A stretch of DNA of 64,000 nt from Opitutaceae bacterium. GTDB lineage: Bacteria; Verrucomicrobiota; Verrucomicrobiia; Opitutales; Opitutaceae. Under the pieces are notes generated by a model. That model had not been told where the DNA came from. It saw nothing but the letters and a program-made list of their open reading frames with translations, and did no database searches. How positions within the stretch are numbered: position 1 is the stretch's first letter; every line of letters begins with the position of its first letter. Positions 8,082 to 17,204 of this stretch are shown here, in pieces. The stretch spans positions 62,001-126,000 of the forward strand of contig JANQRT010000066.1 of NCBI GenBank assembly GCA_028284385.1, written 5' to 3'. The position numbers and the translations under genes are program-made.

Positions 8082-9484
8082 TGGTTTGACGTTTCAGGCT
8101 GCGGACCTATGAATTCAAGTTCTCGATACGCCAATAGGCCGCCTTCGCTATCAACGACATTGGCTTTCATTACAAAATTTCCTTCGAAGCGATTTCTGGG
8201 CACTCGAATCACAAGCGTCTTCACCGCTTCTCCATTCTCTGGCAATGTGAAAGCTCCATCGACTCCTGTCGCCACGGCATCGACGGGCAAACCGTCCAAG
8301 GCGATTCCATAGTCGGCGCTATGATTCAGTTTATTGGTCACCCGCACAATAAACTGATTTCGAATATGATCCTGGTCGAGGTAGTAAGGAGATCCCTCCA
8401 CTCTCCAAGCGGTCAGAGAAGCATGGGTTAATCCTTGTAATGAAAAAATAAGCACACTAGCTCCTACTACCAAAAGAAAGGAATACAGAATAATTCTCGG
8501 CCTAATCAACCGCGTCGCTCTTCCAGCAAGACCTTCCTGGGAATCGTATCGAACCAGCCCCCTCGGACGATCCAATTTATCCATTATAGTATCGCAAGCA
8601 TCAATACAAGCTGCACAGCCAATGCATTCCATTTGCAGACCCTGGCGAATATCGATACCGGTAGGACATACCTGAACGCAGCGATGGCAATCGATGCAAT
8701 CCCCTACTCCATCCTGAGTGGGTTTCCCACGCGGTTCGCCTCGCTTTTCATCATAGCCAATAACAGTCGAATGGTCGTCGATGAGCACGGACTGCAAACG
8801 ACCGTAGGGGCAGATGACAATGCAGAGCTGCTCGCGGAACCAGGCGAAATTGAAATAGAGTATTCCGGAAAAAACGCTCACAAACACGAAGGTCCCCCAA
8901 TTTTCCAAAGGACTTTCGCGCATGATGTTCCAGAGCTGGGGAAGCGATAGGAAATACGCCATAAACAAGTGGGCTACGGAAATCGAAATCAGCAGAAACA
9001 GGCCATGCTTAAGAAGGCGTTTCCATATTTTAGATACGTTCCAATCAGCGTTATCCAAACGTCTCCTGGCAACCGCTTCGCCTTCAATCCACCTTTCGAT
9101 CCGACGGTAGACATGCTCTAGAAAAACGGTTTGAGGGCATGCCCAACCACACCAGATACGCCCAAATAAAGCGGTAACGTAAAAGAGCCCGAAACCAAGT
9201 CCGCTAATCAAAAAGAAAGCCAGCCACAAATCTTGGGACACGAAGGTGATTCCGAAAAAATGGAATCGCATGGCATCCGTATCCAGATAAACCGCTGGAT
9301 ACCCATTGATTTGAATCCATGGCAATGCCGCATAGATGGCGATTAAGAGGATCGCGCTGATCCGCCGAGCCTGGGTAAATCGTCCATCGACATCAGCAGG
9401 ATGGATGGCGTAGCGAGACCCGTCTTCGTTTACCGACGTGAGTTCTTCACGTCTTGGTTGACGTATATTGGCGCGCTGTTTCAT
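8078..9484 (-). CDS. ccoG: CcoG/FixG/RdxA polyferredoxin, cbb3 oxidase accessory protein
   Basis: A 468-residue membrane-bound ferredoxin-like protein. It has several N-terminal membrane helices, including the GRIWCGWACPQTVF segment typical of RdxA/NapH-type proteins. A bis-[4Fe-4S] domain follows with CIDCHRCVQVCPTG and CIGCAACIDACD near residues 258-295. One further helix and a C-terminal immunoglobulin-like periplasmic domain (IG-like FixG domain) complete it. CcoG reduces Cu(II) to Cu(I) during copper delivery to cbb3 oxidase in characterised bacteria. It lies 36 bases after ccoP and is translationally coupled to the small membrane gene downstream. Confidence 0.95.
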   Translation of the reverse strand: MKQRANIRQPRREELTSVNEDGSRYAIHPADVDGRFTQARRISAILLIAIYAALPWIQINGYPAVYLDTDAMRFHFFGITFVSQDLWLAFFLISGLGFGLFYVTALFGRIWCGWACPQTVFLEHVYRRIERWIEGEAVARRRLDNADWNVSKIWKRLLKHGLFLLISISVAHLFMAYFLSLPQLWNIMRESPLENWGTFVFVSVFSGILYFNFAWFREQLCIVICPYGRLQSVLIDDHSTVIGYDEKRGEPRGKPTQDGVGDCIDCHRCVQVCPTGIDIRQGLQMECIGCAACIDACDTIMDKLDRPRGLVRYDSQEGLAGRATRLIRPRIILYSFLLVVGASVLIFSLQGLTHASLTAWRVEGSPYYLDQDHIRNQFIVRVTNKLNHSADYGIALDGLPVDAVATGVDGAFTLPENGEAVKTLVIRVPRNRFEGNFVMKANVVDSEGGLLAYRELEFIGPQPETSNQ

Positions 9485-9520
9485 CGATAGTGAGACCTCC
9501 GACCTTAAGAGGCCTGATTG

Positions 9521-10060
9521 CTACGGTTCGGTGTGATAACTCATAACAAAGGCTGTGACCTGATTAACTTTCTCTTCGCCCAGAATCGGCAGCCAAGGCG
9601 GCATTCCTTTTTCAAGGACGCCTTCAATGACGATCCGCCGCGCATCCATAGGAGTGGAGCCATGAACCCATTCACTGTCGATCAAGTTGGCTCCGATCGC
9701 CCCCTGGAGTTCTGGACCATGACAAGCAAGGCAATTCAAGGCATAGATGGCCTTTCCCGCCTCGACGATTTCTGGATCTCGACTCATGGCCCACAGGGCG
9801 GCATTATCAATAATCACGACACCCTCTTCGGTTTGCTTGGCAAGAATTTCCTCCTCGATAGCGGCCAAGGCCATCGCGTACTCCTCCGCTTGAGTAGGCC
9901 CTGTATCCGTTTTATGGAAATATATCCAGTAGCCGATTGAAAAAACGATCGTCGAGTAAAACGTGAACAGCCACCAGTTGGGCAAGCTCTTGTCATACTC
10001 CTGAATGCCATCATAGGTATGAGGCCTCAGAGGATCTTCTTGTGACGTTGTATCATTCAT
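9521..10060 (-). CDS. ccoP: CcoP-type cytochrome c subunit of cbb3 oxidase, single-heme form
   Basis: A 179-residue protein starting MNDTTSQEDPLRPHTYDGIQEYD. The N-terminus is the CcoP signature: the YDGIQE(Y/F)D motif, LPNWW and one membrane helix (about residues 28-47). Only one heme c site is present, CLACH (C110, C113, H114), with a likely axial methionine in KGMPPW near 151. Textbook CcoP has about 300 residues and two CXXCH motifs, so this is a shortened mono-heme version. I start at the ATG at 10060; a start at 10117 would overlap ccoQ. It passes electrons from donor cytochromes to the CcoO heme at the periplasmic side. Confidence 0.92.
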   Translation of the reverse strand: MNDTTSQEDPLRPHTYDGIQEYDKSLPNWWLFTFYSTIVFSIGYWIYFHKTDTGPTQAEEYAMALAAIEEEILAKQTEEGVVIIDNAALWAMSRDPEIVEAGKAIYALNCLACHGPELQGAIGANLIDSEWVHGSTPMDARRIVIEGVLEKGMPPWLPILGEEKVNQVTAFVMSYHTEP

Positions 10061-10085
10061 AGGAAACCGTTCGTCTAAATTCCGC

Positions 10086-10250
10086 TTAATCGTTTTCGTC
10101 TTCGAGTGGCATGGCACTGGCGCGATCCATCTCTGATCGAGAGGCTCTCAGGATACGCCAAACCACCGCGATAAAAGCCAAGGCGAACAACGCGAAACCG
10201 ATCTTAGGAAAAAGCGTGTGCCATTCAGTGTATTCAACTCTTTGAAACAT
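10086..10250 (-). CDS. ccoQ: CcoQ/FixQ-like small membrane subunit
   Basis: A 54-residue protein beginning MFQRVEYTEWHTLFPKI, with one hydrophobic span (GFALFALAFIAVVWRIL) and a charged tail RASRSEMDRAS...LEDEND. Length, single span and position between ccoN-ccoO and ccoP match CcoQ/FixQ, which stabilises CcoP within the complex. The ATG lies one base after the ccoNO stop. The ccoP ATG follows its stop after 25 bases. Confidence 0.85.
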   Translation of the reverse strand: MFQRVEYTEWHTLFPKIGFALFALAFIAVVWRILRASRSEMDRASAMPLEDEND

Positions 10251-10251
10251 G

Positions 10252-12573
10252 CTATTTATCCTCCCCTCTAGTGGTTGGCGCCGCAGCTAGTTTAGGAGCG
10301 AAATCGACAGACTTGCCCAGCTGCTGGAGATAGGCTATGAGGGCAATCACTTCCGTGTCGGGATCCGCCTCAATGCCAAGCTGCTTTAAATTGCTGGCGA
10401 TCTGCAGAGCCTGCGTCTTCGCGTCTTCAATATATTCCTGATCTTCTTTATCAGGGAAGGGAATCCCCAAGGTTTTCTGTACAGCTATCTTTGAAGGCAA
10501 AGCCTGGTAGTCGGTCTTCTTCTTCAGAAGCCAGGGATAACTCGGCATATTGGAATTGGGGGAGATAGTCGAAGGATCTCTCATGTGCTCGTAGTGCCAG
10601 CTGTCTGGATACTTGCCTCCTACACGAGCGATATCCGGACCTGCTCGACGAGATCCCCATTGGTATGGATGATCGTAAACCGATTCTCCAAGACGGCTGT
10701 AATCGCCATAGCGTTTAACCTCCGCCACGAAAGGTCTGATCATCTGAGAATGACAGTTGTAGCATCCTTCGCTCACGTAGATATCGCGACCGGCAAGTTC
10801 CAGCGGCGTATAGACAACCTGTATTTTATCTTCGACTACGCTCGATTTATCGACGTTGACCAATGGAATGATCTGCACGACGCCACCGATAAGGACCGCT
10901 AGTAAAACCAGAACCGTGAAAGGGAATGAACTTTTCAGAAGACGCTCATGCCAATCGCTGAAAGAGGCTTGGCGCTTCTTGAAATGGACGATAGCGGCTA
11001 CGCAAGTAGCTATCAGGAGAACCATTCCGAGGTGGCCCCCAAGACCGTCAACGAACATCCACTGGCAAGAGAAAACGATTACCGCGGCGCAATAAAGGAT
11101 CGAGGCATTGAACAGTCCGCCAAACAAACCAAGGGCTTGATCATCACTTTGATCCTTCGACTCGAAGACTCCATTCACCGCTTTACCTGAGCGAATGGTC
11201 ATCCAAATGTTGTAGGCCATCATGATGAAGCCGATCAAATAAAGTCCGCCCCCGACAATGCGGGTAGCCATTAGCGGCCGAATCGACTGAAGCGTTTCAA
11301 TGAAATTTGGATACGCCAGAATGCCTGCTTTATCAACGTTGTTGAGCATTAGCCCCTGAGTTATTCCCGAAACCCACATCGAAGCCACGTACAGGAGGAT
11401 ACCCACAAGACCTAGCCAGAAATGCATGTTGGCCAAAGATATTGAATACAGCTTCGTATTCCACATCTTGGGCGCTAGAAAATAGAACATGCCGGCTGCC
11501 ATGAAACCATTCCAGCCAAGCGTCCCGCCATGCACATGCCCGATAATCCAGTCGGTGTAGTGAGCTAGAGCGTTAACTGACTTAATGGAGAGCAAAGGCC
11601 CTTCGAAAGTCGACATGCCGTAGAACGTTACTCCGGCAGCGAAAAATTTCAGCACGGGATCCGTCCTTAGCCTGTCCCAAGCTCCTCTCAAGGTCAACAG
11701 ACCATTCAGCATGCCTCCCCAGGATGGAGCCCAAAGCATCAAACTGAAGATCATCCCCAGGCTTTGCAGCCAGCCAGGCAATGCGGTGTAGAGCAAATGG
11801 TGAGGTCCAGCCCAGATGTAGATGAACACGAGCGACCAGAAATGGACTACGGAAAGCTTGTAGGAATAGACCGGTCGATTTGCCGCCTTTGGCAAATAGT
11901 AGTACATGATTCCGAGAATCGGTGTGGTCAAAAAGAATGCCACCGCATTGTGACCATACCACCACTGGACAAGCGCGTCTTGGACGCCCCCAAATATCGG
12001 ATACGAATGCAGCAAGCTGGTCGGAATCGACAAATGGTTGACGATGTAGAGCATGGCGACCGTAACAATGGTCGCGATGTAAAACCAGATCGCCACATAC
12101 AATGAGCGCTCGTTGCGACGAGCGAGCGTCCAGAAGAAATTGATAGCGAAAACCACCCAAATCAGCGCCACCAGGATATTGATGGGCCATACCAGCTCGG
12201 CATATTCCTTGCCCCGGCTAAAGCCCAGTGGAAGCGTGATGGCGGCGCAGACAATTATGAATTGCCAGCCCCAAAAATGGAGGTTGGAGAGGAAGTCTGA
12301 AGCCAGCCGCGCTTTCACCAGACGCTGCGTCGAATGATAAATGCCGGCAAACATCATGTTTCCGACAAAGGCGAAGATGGCCGCATTGGTGTGCAAGGGC
12401 CGGAGACGCCCGAATGTAAGCCACTCGGTATTGAAATTCAGAAAACGGAAATTCAATTGGGCGGCTATCAAGACGCCAACCAGCATGCCAACGACGCCCC
12501 AAAGTATGGAGGCTAGCATGAAGCGCCTGACGACTTCGTCATTGTATTCAATCTGGCGATTCGTATCGCTCAT
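10252..12573 (-). CDS. ccoNO: Fused CcoN-CcoO: cbb3 oxidase catalytic subunit I joined to mono-heme subunit II
   Basis: A 773-residue single frame that joins the two core subunits of cbb3-type cytochrome c oxidase. Residues 1 to about 465 are the 12-helix heme-copper oxidase subunit I. H61 (RLRPLHTNAAIF) is the low-spin heme ligand. H208 (WWYGHN), H258 and H259 (GPHHLLYT) are the CuB site, and GHVHGG (346-348) is the heme ligand pair. After a linker with two more hydrophobic spans (about 485-530), CcoO begins near 545: one membrane anchor, then the heme c site GCYNCHSQMIRPF (C604, C607, H608) and GPDIARVGGKYPDSWH. The enzyme reduces O2 to water at low oxygen and pumps protons. CcoN-CcoO fusions are known from other phyla such as Bacteroidota. 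Confidence 0.96.
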   Translation of the reverse strand: MSDTNRQIEYNDEVVRRFMLASILWGVVGMLVGVLIAAQLNFRFLNFNTEWLTFGRLRPLHTNAAIFAFVGNMMFAGIYHSTQRLVKARLASDFLSNLHFWGWQFIIVCAAITLPLGFSRGKEYAELVWPINILVALIWVVFAINFFWTLARRNERSLYVAIWFYIATIVTVAMLYIVNHLSIPTSLLHSYPIFGGVQDALVQWWYGHNAVAFFLTTPILGIMYYYLPKAANRPVYSYKLSVVHFWSLVFIYIWAGPHHLLYTALPGWLQSLGMIFSLMLWAPSWGGMLNGLLTLRGAWDRLRTDPVLKFFAAGVTFYGMSTFEGPLLSIKSVNALAHYTDWIIGHVHGGTLGWNGFMAAGMFYFLAPKMWNTKLYSISLANMHFWLGLVGILLYVASMWVSGITQGLMLNNVDKAGILAYPNFIETLQSIRPLMATRIVGGGLYLIGFIMMAYNIWMTIRSGKAVNGVFESKDQSDDQALGLFGGLFNASILYCAAVIVFSCQWMFVDGLGGHLGMVLLIATCVAAIVHFKKRQASFSDWHERLLKSSFPFTVLVLLAVLIGGVVQIIPLVNVDKSSVVEDKIQVVYTPLELAGRDIYVSEGCYNCHSQMIRPFVAEVKRYGDYSRLGESVYDHPYQWGSRRAGPDIARVGGKYPDSWHYEHMRDPSTISPNSNMPSYPWLLKKKTDYQALPSKIAVQKTLGIPFPDKEDQEYIEDAKTQALQIASNLKQLGIEADPDTEVIALIAYLQQLGKSVDFAPKLAAAPTTRGEDK

Positions 12574-12612
12574 AATCAGTCTTGTTTAGTTTATCCAGGC
12601 TCGGAGAAGCCA

Positions 12613-12792
12613 TTACCGTTGCGGTTGACGCCTCGTAGACCGATGATCGACGACCTTCTCGTCTTCCAGAGGAAGCAGGCTTTCACGTTCGGAGCTGCTA
12701 TCCTCGGAGCAAGACCTCGTGTAAAAGAAAAACGCGATGGCCATGCTAACCAGAATGAGTCCTACGAAACCCGTTAGAAGGATGACGTTCAT
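12613..12792 (-). CDS. ccoS: CcoS-like cbb3 oxidase maturation protein
   Basis: A 59-residue protein with an N-terminal hydrophobic span (MNVILLTGFVGLILVSMAIA) followed by FFFYTRSCSEDSSSERESLLPLEDE. This fits CcoS/FixS: a short N-terminal anchor, an aromatic cluster and an acidic tail after residue 25. CcoS is needed to insert heme b and CuB into CcoN. In many genomes it is the last gene of the ccoGHIS block; here it leads the whole operon, 39 bases before ccoNO. The ATG at 12792 is the only sensible start. Confidence 0.8.
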   Translation of the reverse strand: MNVILLTGFVGLILVSMAIAFFFYTRSCSEDSSSERESLLPLEDEKVVDHRSTRRQPQR

Positions 12793-12825
12793 TAATGGTG
12801 TCTATTAGAAGCGTTGTTTAAAAAA

Positions 12826-12845
12826 GTATTTATTTATATAAATAC
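12826..12845 (-). promoter_or_regulatory. Palindromic operator candidate upstream of ccoS
   Basis: GTATTTAT-TTAT-ATAAATAC is a perfect 8-base inverted repeat with a 4-base spacer, 34 bases before the ccoS ATG. On the minus strand a -35-like TTGGCA (plus-strand 12861-12866) sits about 16 bases ahead of a TATTTAT inside the palindrome, so the site would overlap the -10 region. The architecture would suit a dimeric CRP/FNR or Rrf2 regulator. It is not a classical FNR site (TTGAT-N4-ATCAA). AT-richness makes chance palindromes more likely. Confidence 0.45.
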
Positions 12846-13190
12846 AACTTATTCTTTATTTGCCAAGAAAAATGAAGGTTCGGGATCATTTTTCGCATCT
12901 AGTCTAGCGATTGGTCACTCCAAGTCTGGTCTGCTCGGCTTCTAGCCCTTCTTTAAAACTAGCTCCAAAACGGCTGCGCATTCCGAATCTCCCAAGTTTC
13001 CTGGATAGATCTACACGACGCGAAACCCGGAAGATCTAGGCCAATCGGACATGGAAATTTCATCGAGACTGAATTCTTCGGAGTTCACCCCACTCGAAAA
13101 CAAGGATAACGAGCGTTGATATGGATAAACTTGAAGGCAGGCTCAGCAGCATAAGAAAATGAAACCATTTAGAAAAAGTCTCTAGATCTC
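12846..13190. other. Divergent intergenic region between ccoS and the 2-hydroxyacid dehydrogenase
   Basis: No gene is supported. The left end carries the cbb3 operon promoter region, with an AT-rich tract and TTGGCA at 12861-12866 read on the minus strand. The remainder presumably contains the promoter for the plus-strand dehydrogenase, but no clear sigma-70 boxes are seen. Confidence 0.5.
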
Positions 13191-14156
13191 ATGTCCACTA
13201 TACTTTTGCTTCAAAACGAGAACGTTGTATCCAAGAAAGTCTTCGACGAGATTAAAAACTCGGCCCCCGGTTACGATATCTGGATAACGCGAGAACCTGG
13301 CTTGGAAGATTCAGGTCGAATACAGGATGTTGAAATAAGTGCGGGCGGCAAACCGCCAGAGGAGCTTCTCCGCTCGCAGAATCTAAAGTGGCATCATCAA
13401 CAATCGGCAGGCGTTGATTGGCTGTTTAAGATCGAGAACCGTGAAAGCCTTCCTTTTTCGATAACGAATGTCTCCGGAATGCACGCTTCCCAAATTACAG
13501 AGCACGTATTCGCCATGATACTGACCTTCGCACGAGATATGGTCCCGTTTCACCACAACAAGCGCCAAAAGGAATGGAGGAAGCCTCAGCCCGAGAAATT
13601 GTTCCAGTTGCCAGGCAAGACCATGCTCATTGTCGGCCTAGGAGCAATCGGCTCCTACATGGCTCGCGTTGCCAAAGCCCACGAAATGAATGTATTGGGT
13701 ATCCGGAGACATCCGGAAAAGACCGATCCGAATGTCGATCGGATGGGCACCCTTTCCAGTCTTAATGAGATGCTTCCAGAGGCTGACATCATTGTCAGCA
13801 TCCTTCCTCGGACTCCCGGTACGGAAAATATTTTCGACAGAGAGCAATTCGATATCATGAAACCATCTTCCCTAATCTTTAACGTTGGTCGGGGAACGCA
13901 CATTAACGAAGACGCTTTGGCAGAGGCTTTGAAGACAGGTAGTATTGCAGGAGCCGGTCTCGACGCCTTCTCCATAGAGCCGCTACCGCCGAACTCGCCG
14001 CTTTGGGAACTGTCCAACGTGATCATATCCCCACATTGTTCAGGCCTTATCGATGATTATGTGAATACATCTCTCGGCTATTTTATTCGCAACCTGAAAA
14101 GGTATCAGAAAAAGGAACCTCTTCTCAACTTGGTGGATAAGAAGCTGGGTTATTAG
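13191..14156 (+). CDS. NAD(P)-dependent D-2-hydroxyacid dehydrogenase
   Basis: A 321-residue member of the D-isomer-specific 2-hydroxyacid dehydrogenase family (glyoxylate/hydroxypyruvate reductase group). The nucleotide-binding motif GLGAIG lies at 149-154. The catalytic residues are R234 in NVGRGTHINE, E263 in SIEPLP and H282 in SPHCSG. The family oxidises D-2-hydroxyacids or, more often physiologically, reduces 2-oxoacids such as glyoxylate or hydroxypyruvate. The residues after the dinucleotide motif (RRHPEKT) carry positive charges that would suit NADPH. It is monocistronic as far as visible, divergent from the cbb3 operon. The substrate is not predictable. Confidence 0.9.
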   Translation: MSTILLLQNENVVSKKVFDEIKNSAPGYDIWITREPGLEDSGRIQDVEISAGGKPPEELLRSQNLKWHHQQSAGVDWLFKIENRESLPFSITNVSGMHASQITEHVFAMILTFARDMVPFHHNKRQKEWRKPQPEKLFQLPGKTMLIVGLGAIGSYMARVAKAHEMNVLGIRRHPEKTDPNVDRMGTLSSLNEMLPEADIIVSILPRTPGTENIFDREQFDIMKPSSLIFNVGRGTHINEDALAEALKTGSIAGAGLDAFSIEPLPPNSPLWELSNVIISPHCSGLIDDYVNTSLGYFIRNLKRYQKKEPLLNLVDKKLGY

Positions 14157-14546
14157 AATCCATCATTCTAGCACAGATTGGATTAGCGCTAAACGTTCTT
14201 CACGTATCCAATTTTTCACTGAACGCACCCTCTGAAACAGGATTCTATCCGACCATATTGACCGATAGGACTAGTTTCGGAGAATATTCATAGAGATGAT
14301 GGATCCGAGCTTGTAGTGCTTATCCAGTACGAAAAAGATTGATAATTATGCGGTTAGTGGTAGTGTATAAAAAATAAAGACAATCTATCCAGAGTCTTGT
14401 AGCAGTTCAGCTCCCGCTTCTGTTAAAGCTTGGTAAGCAAAGGACGATGGATATTTCTGATACAGATTACCCCCCGAAACGGCAGTATAGATCCTGAAAG
14501 GGATTGCCCATCAAGAGTTTGCTCAGGCAACCCTTGAATTAGATAA
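14157..14546. other. Intergenic region, no gene seen
   Basis: In 390 bases I find no coding signal or stable terminator. The only distinctive item is a copy of the dispersed heptamer GTATCCA followed by ATTTTT at 14204-14210. An AT-rich stretch near 14365-14385 may belong to the promoter of the following secreted protein. Confidence 0.5.
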
Positions 14547-15971
14547 ATGTTAAACCTAAAAAGACAGAACCTCATTCTAACCTCAATTGTTGTCATGACG
14601 TCATGGCTTCTTGAAGGTTCTGTCGTTGCGAAAAAGACGGGCTGGTCCGAACTGAGAACGGATAGTTTTACTATTATTTCAAATGCCCAGCCTAAGCGAA
14701 TCGAATCTCTATGGAAAGACTTGCACTATTTTGAGGTTGTAGTTGAAAAAGCCTTCCCCGAATTCCTGTCGGATCAAGAAGCTAGAAAACATCTGATTGT
14801 CATGCCGAAGTCAGGACAGGAATACGAATATCTAGCTCCCCTGCAAAAAAACGGAAAAAGCGCCAGATCTGCGGGAGTGTACCTGGCAAATGAATTCAAT
14901 CCCATCATTTTGGTGAGGAATGATCCACTGTTATCAGCCAATCGCCGAATCGTTTTCCACGAGTATTCGCATCGTCTGACTCACGCCATTCTCGGAAGAC
15001 TACCGACCTGGGCAGACGAGGGGATCGCCGAGCTTTTCGCTTCATTTAAGTTACGCAGGCAAAACCTCGTAGCAGGCCGGATCGAAAAGGACAGCATCAT
15101 GCAAACCTTGAATAGTGAGGGGTTCATTCCGTTTGAAGCATTCTTCTCCCAAAACAGAAATCACCTCCGCAAACGGAAAGCGTTAAATGTATCGTATCCA
15201 GTAAGCTTTTACGCACAAGCTAGATTGCTAGCCCACTACGCTTATTTTAGCGACGAAGGCAAGCGTTGGCCCTCCTACTTGCGGCTCGCTAAAATCGGCA
15301 TCGAGCGACCAATCGACGAGTCGGATGTATCTTTTCACATGCAAATGAACTACGAGGAGCTCGAAAGAGCTCTGGAAGACTACATCGAACGTGGAGGCCA
15401 TAAAAGTATCTCGATCAGCATTGCAGAGCTCGATGAACTCCCGAGACCAGAGACAACAGCATTGGCGGAAAACGACTTGCACGCCTACTTCGCCATGATC
15501 TTGACTAGAGGCAATCACTACGCCAGAGCGGAAGAGTATTTCCAGAAGACTAGAGAAACCGGCATCGAAAGCTCGATATGGTTATCAGGAAGATCTGAAT
15601 ACATGCTTTATCAATCAGGTTTAAGGAAAGCTGGAGATCTTGCTTGGAAAGCGAATCTTCTGCATACCGAAGATCCATTCATTTCCACTTTGGCAGTCAT
15701 GCATGCCTCTACTGGACGTCTGGAGGAAATCAATTCATATGAAAAAGATGATGCCAATCGGTTATTGGACATGTTGAAATTGGCAAACTCGCAAGGCGAC
15801 TCTACCCGTTATCTTTTCGAAACGTATCATGGCATTTTGATCGCCTCTGGATCGGAGATCAGCAAGGAGCACTCCGACTTTCTCTATCAAGGCATTGATC
15901 TGTATCCAAATATCAGTTATTCGATTAGTTTATTGAAGATCATCACCGATCGGATTTTCGATTCCAACTAG
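14547..15971 (+). CDS. Secreted HExxH metallopeptidase-like protein with helical repeats
   Basis: A 474-residue protein with an N-terminal hydrophobic signal (about residues 8-28). A zinc-peptidase core follows: VFHEYSHRLTH gives HExxH (H138, E139, H142), and LPTWADEGIAELFA about 16 residues later gives a plausible third ligand or catalytic glutamate (E158 or E162). The layout, with sequence before the motif of the type D(S)FTI(V/I)SN, resembles DUF1570-like and peptidase-MA-like gluzincins. The C-terminal half (about 290-474) looks helical and TPR-like. It probably acts in the periplasm or at the envelope on an unknown protein or peptide. No operon partner is clear; the next gene begins 136 bases downstream. 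Confidence 0.7.
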   Translation: MLNLKRQNLILTSIVVMTSWLLEGSVVAKKTGWSELRTDSFTIISNAQPKRIESLWKDLHYFEVVVEKAFPEFLSDQEARKHLIVMPKSGQEYEYLAPLQKNGKSARSAGVYLANEFNPIILVRNDPLLSANRRIVFHEYSHRLTHAILGRLPTWADEGIAELFASFKLRRQNLVAGRIEKDSIMQTLNSEGFIPFEAFFSQNRNHLRKRKALNVSYPVSFYAQARLLAHYAYFSDEGKRWPSYLRLAKIGIERPIDESDVSFHMQMNYEELERALEDYIERGGHKSISISIAELDELPRPETTALAENDLHAYFAMILTRGNHYARAEEYFQKTRETGIESSIWLSGRSEYMLYQSGLRKAGDLAWKANLLHTEDPFISTLAVMHASTGRLEEINSYEKDDANRLLDMLKLANSQGDSTRYLFETYHGILIASGSEISKEHSDFLYQGIDLYPNISYSISLLKIITDRIFDSN

Positions 15972-16107
15972 ATCGCTTTGCCTCGGCTAACTTGCGAAAT
16001 AGAGCTCGATGGCAATTTCTCGATAGGCAGATTGGATTAGTCCAAACGCCGATAGATTTCCCAATTAGCGTCTCGCCAAAGCGACCAGGAGTCTAATCAT
16101 AGAGAGA

Positions 16108-17163
16108 ATGGCGAAGAAATTTGGAATTTACGGAGGGAGCATGATAGCGAGATTTCATGCTCAGGCCATCAAGGCGACCGATAAGGGCGAGCTAATCGCG
16201 GTTTTCGCCCGCAGGCAAGATAGGGCCGAAGAGCTAGCGAACGAATTCGGATGCAAAGCTTTTTGGGACGAGAATGCCTTCTTCAATCACGACGAATTGG
16301 ATGTTATCACGATCGCCACTCCGTCAGGGGCCCATTTAGAGCCGGCGATGAAAGCGGCCGCCGCAAAGAAGCATGTGATTTGCGAAAAACCTCTCGAAAT
16401 AACAACGAGCCGAATTGACCAGATGATTCAGGCGGCCAATGAGAATGGGGTTGTACTTGCCGGTATTTTCAATCGACGCTTTAACCCGGCTTTCGAAGCT
16501 CTCCAAAAGGCAGTCGATCAAGAGCGATTTGGGAACCTGGCTCTAGCCCAAGCCTCCATCAAATGGTACCGAGATCAGGCGTACTACGAGTCTAGCAACT
16601 GGAAAGGGACTTGGGAATGGGATGGCGGAGGGGCTTTAATGAACCAGTCTATTCATACAATAGATCAGCTTGTTAAGCTCGCTGGTCCCGTCCAGTCGGT
16701 TCAAGCATCAACTACACGGCGAGCTCATCCAAGTATCGAAGTTGAGGATACCGCAGTAGCTCTACTTGAATTTGCCAATGGAGCCTTAGGTATGATTGAG
16801 GGTTCCACCGCCTGCTGGTCGAAATCGGGAAACCCGGCGGAAATTCATCTAAGCGGGAGCAAGGGCACCGCGATTATGCAAGACGACCGATTTCGCGTCT
16901 GGGAATTTGAAGAGGAAAAACCGGAGGATGACGAAATTCTTTCTTCGCTTATGGTCTCTTCCGAAGCGAAAGGCTTGGGAGCAAACGATCCGACAGCCAT
17001 CAATGCCGATGGCCATCGTCGCAATTTTGAAGACTTCATCGAGGCGATCGAAGCAAATCGGGCTCCTTTGATAGACGGAGTCGAGGCTCGCAAGCCAGTT
17101 GACGTTATCTGCTCGATCTATGACAGCGCAAAACAGGATGGAAAAAAGATCGTCATAGATTGA
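16108..17163 (+). CDS. Gfo/Idh/MocA family NAD(P)-dependent oxidoreductase
   Basis: A 351-residue cytoplasmic oxidoreductase. The N-terminus FGIYGGSMIARFHAQAI is the dinucleotide-binding strand, with a GGSMIA variant of the GxGxxA motif. HVICEKPLEI contains the family EKP motif with the catalytic lysine. GGGALMNQSIHTIDQLVKLAG includes the GGxxxNxxxHxxD signature with the active-site histidine. Such enzymes oxidise or reduce sugars, inositols or sugar derivatives. No signal peptide is present, unlike the Tat-type relative at 53.2-54.6 kb. The TonB receptor starts 42 bases downstream on the same strand, so the two may be co-transcribed, which would link it to an imported substrate. Confidence 0.9.
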   Translation: MAKKFGIYGGSMIARFHAQAIKATDKGELIAVFARRQDRAEELANEFGCKAFWDENAFFNHDELDVITIATPSGAHLEPAMKAAAAKKHVICEKPLEITTSRIDQMIQAANENGVVLAGIFNRRFNPAFEALQKAVDQERFGNLALAQASIKWYRDQAYYESSNWKGTWEWDGGGALMNQSIHTIDQLVKLAGPVQSVQASTTRRAHPSIEVEDTAVALLEFANGALGMIEGSTACWSKSGNPAEIHLSGSKGTAIMQDDRFRVWEFEEEKPEDDEILSSLMVSSEAKGLGANDPTAINADGHRRNFEDFIEAIEANRAPLIDGVEARKPVDVICSIYDSAKQDGKKIVID

Positions 17164-17204
17164 TTGCCAAAGAGGACGACAAGGTATTGTTAGCAGACTA
17201 GGAT

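Noticed and set aside
10061..10117. Upstream start of ccoP at 10117
   Set aside because: It would overlap the ccoQ coding sequence in another frame; the CcoP signature begins just after the ATG at 10060.
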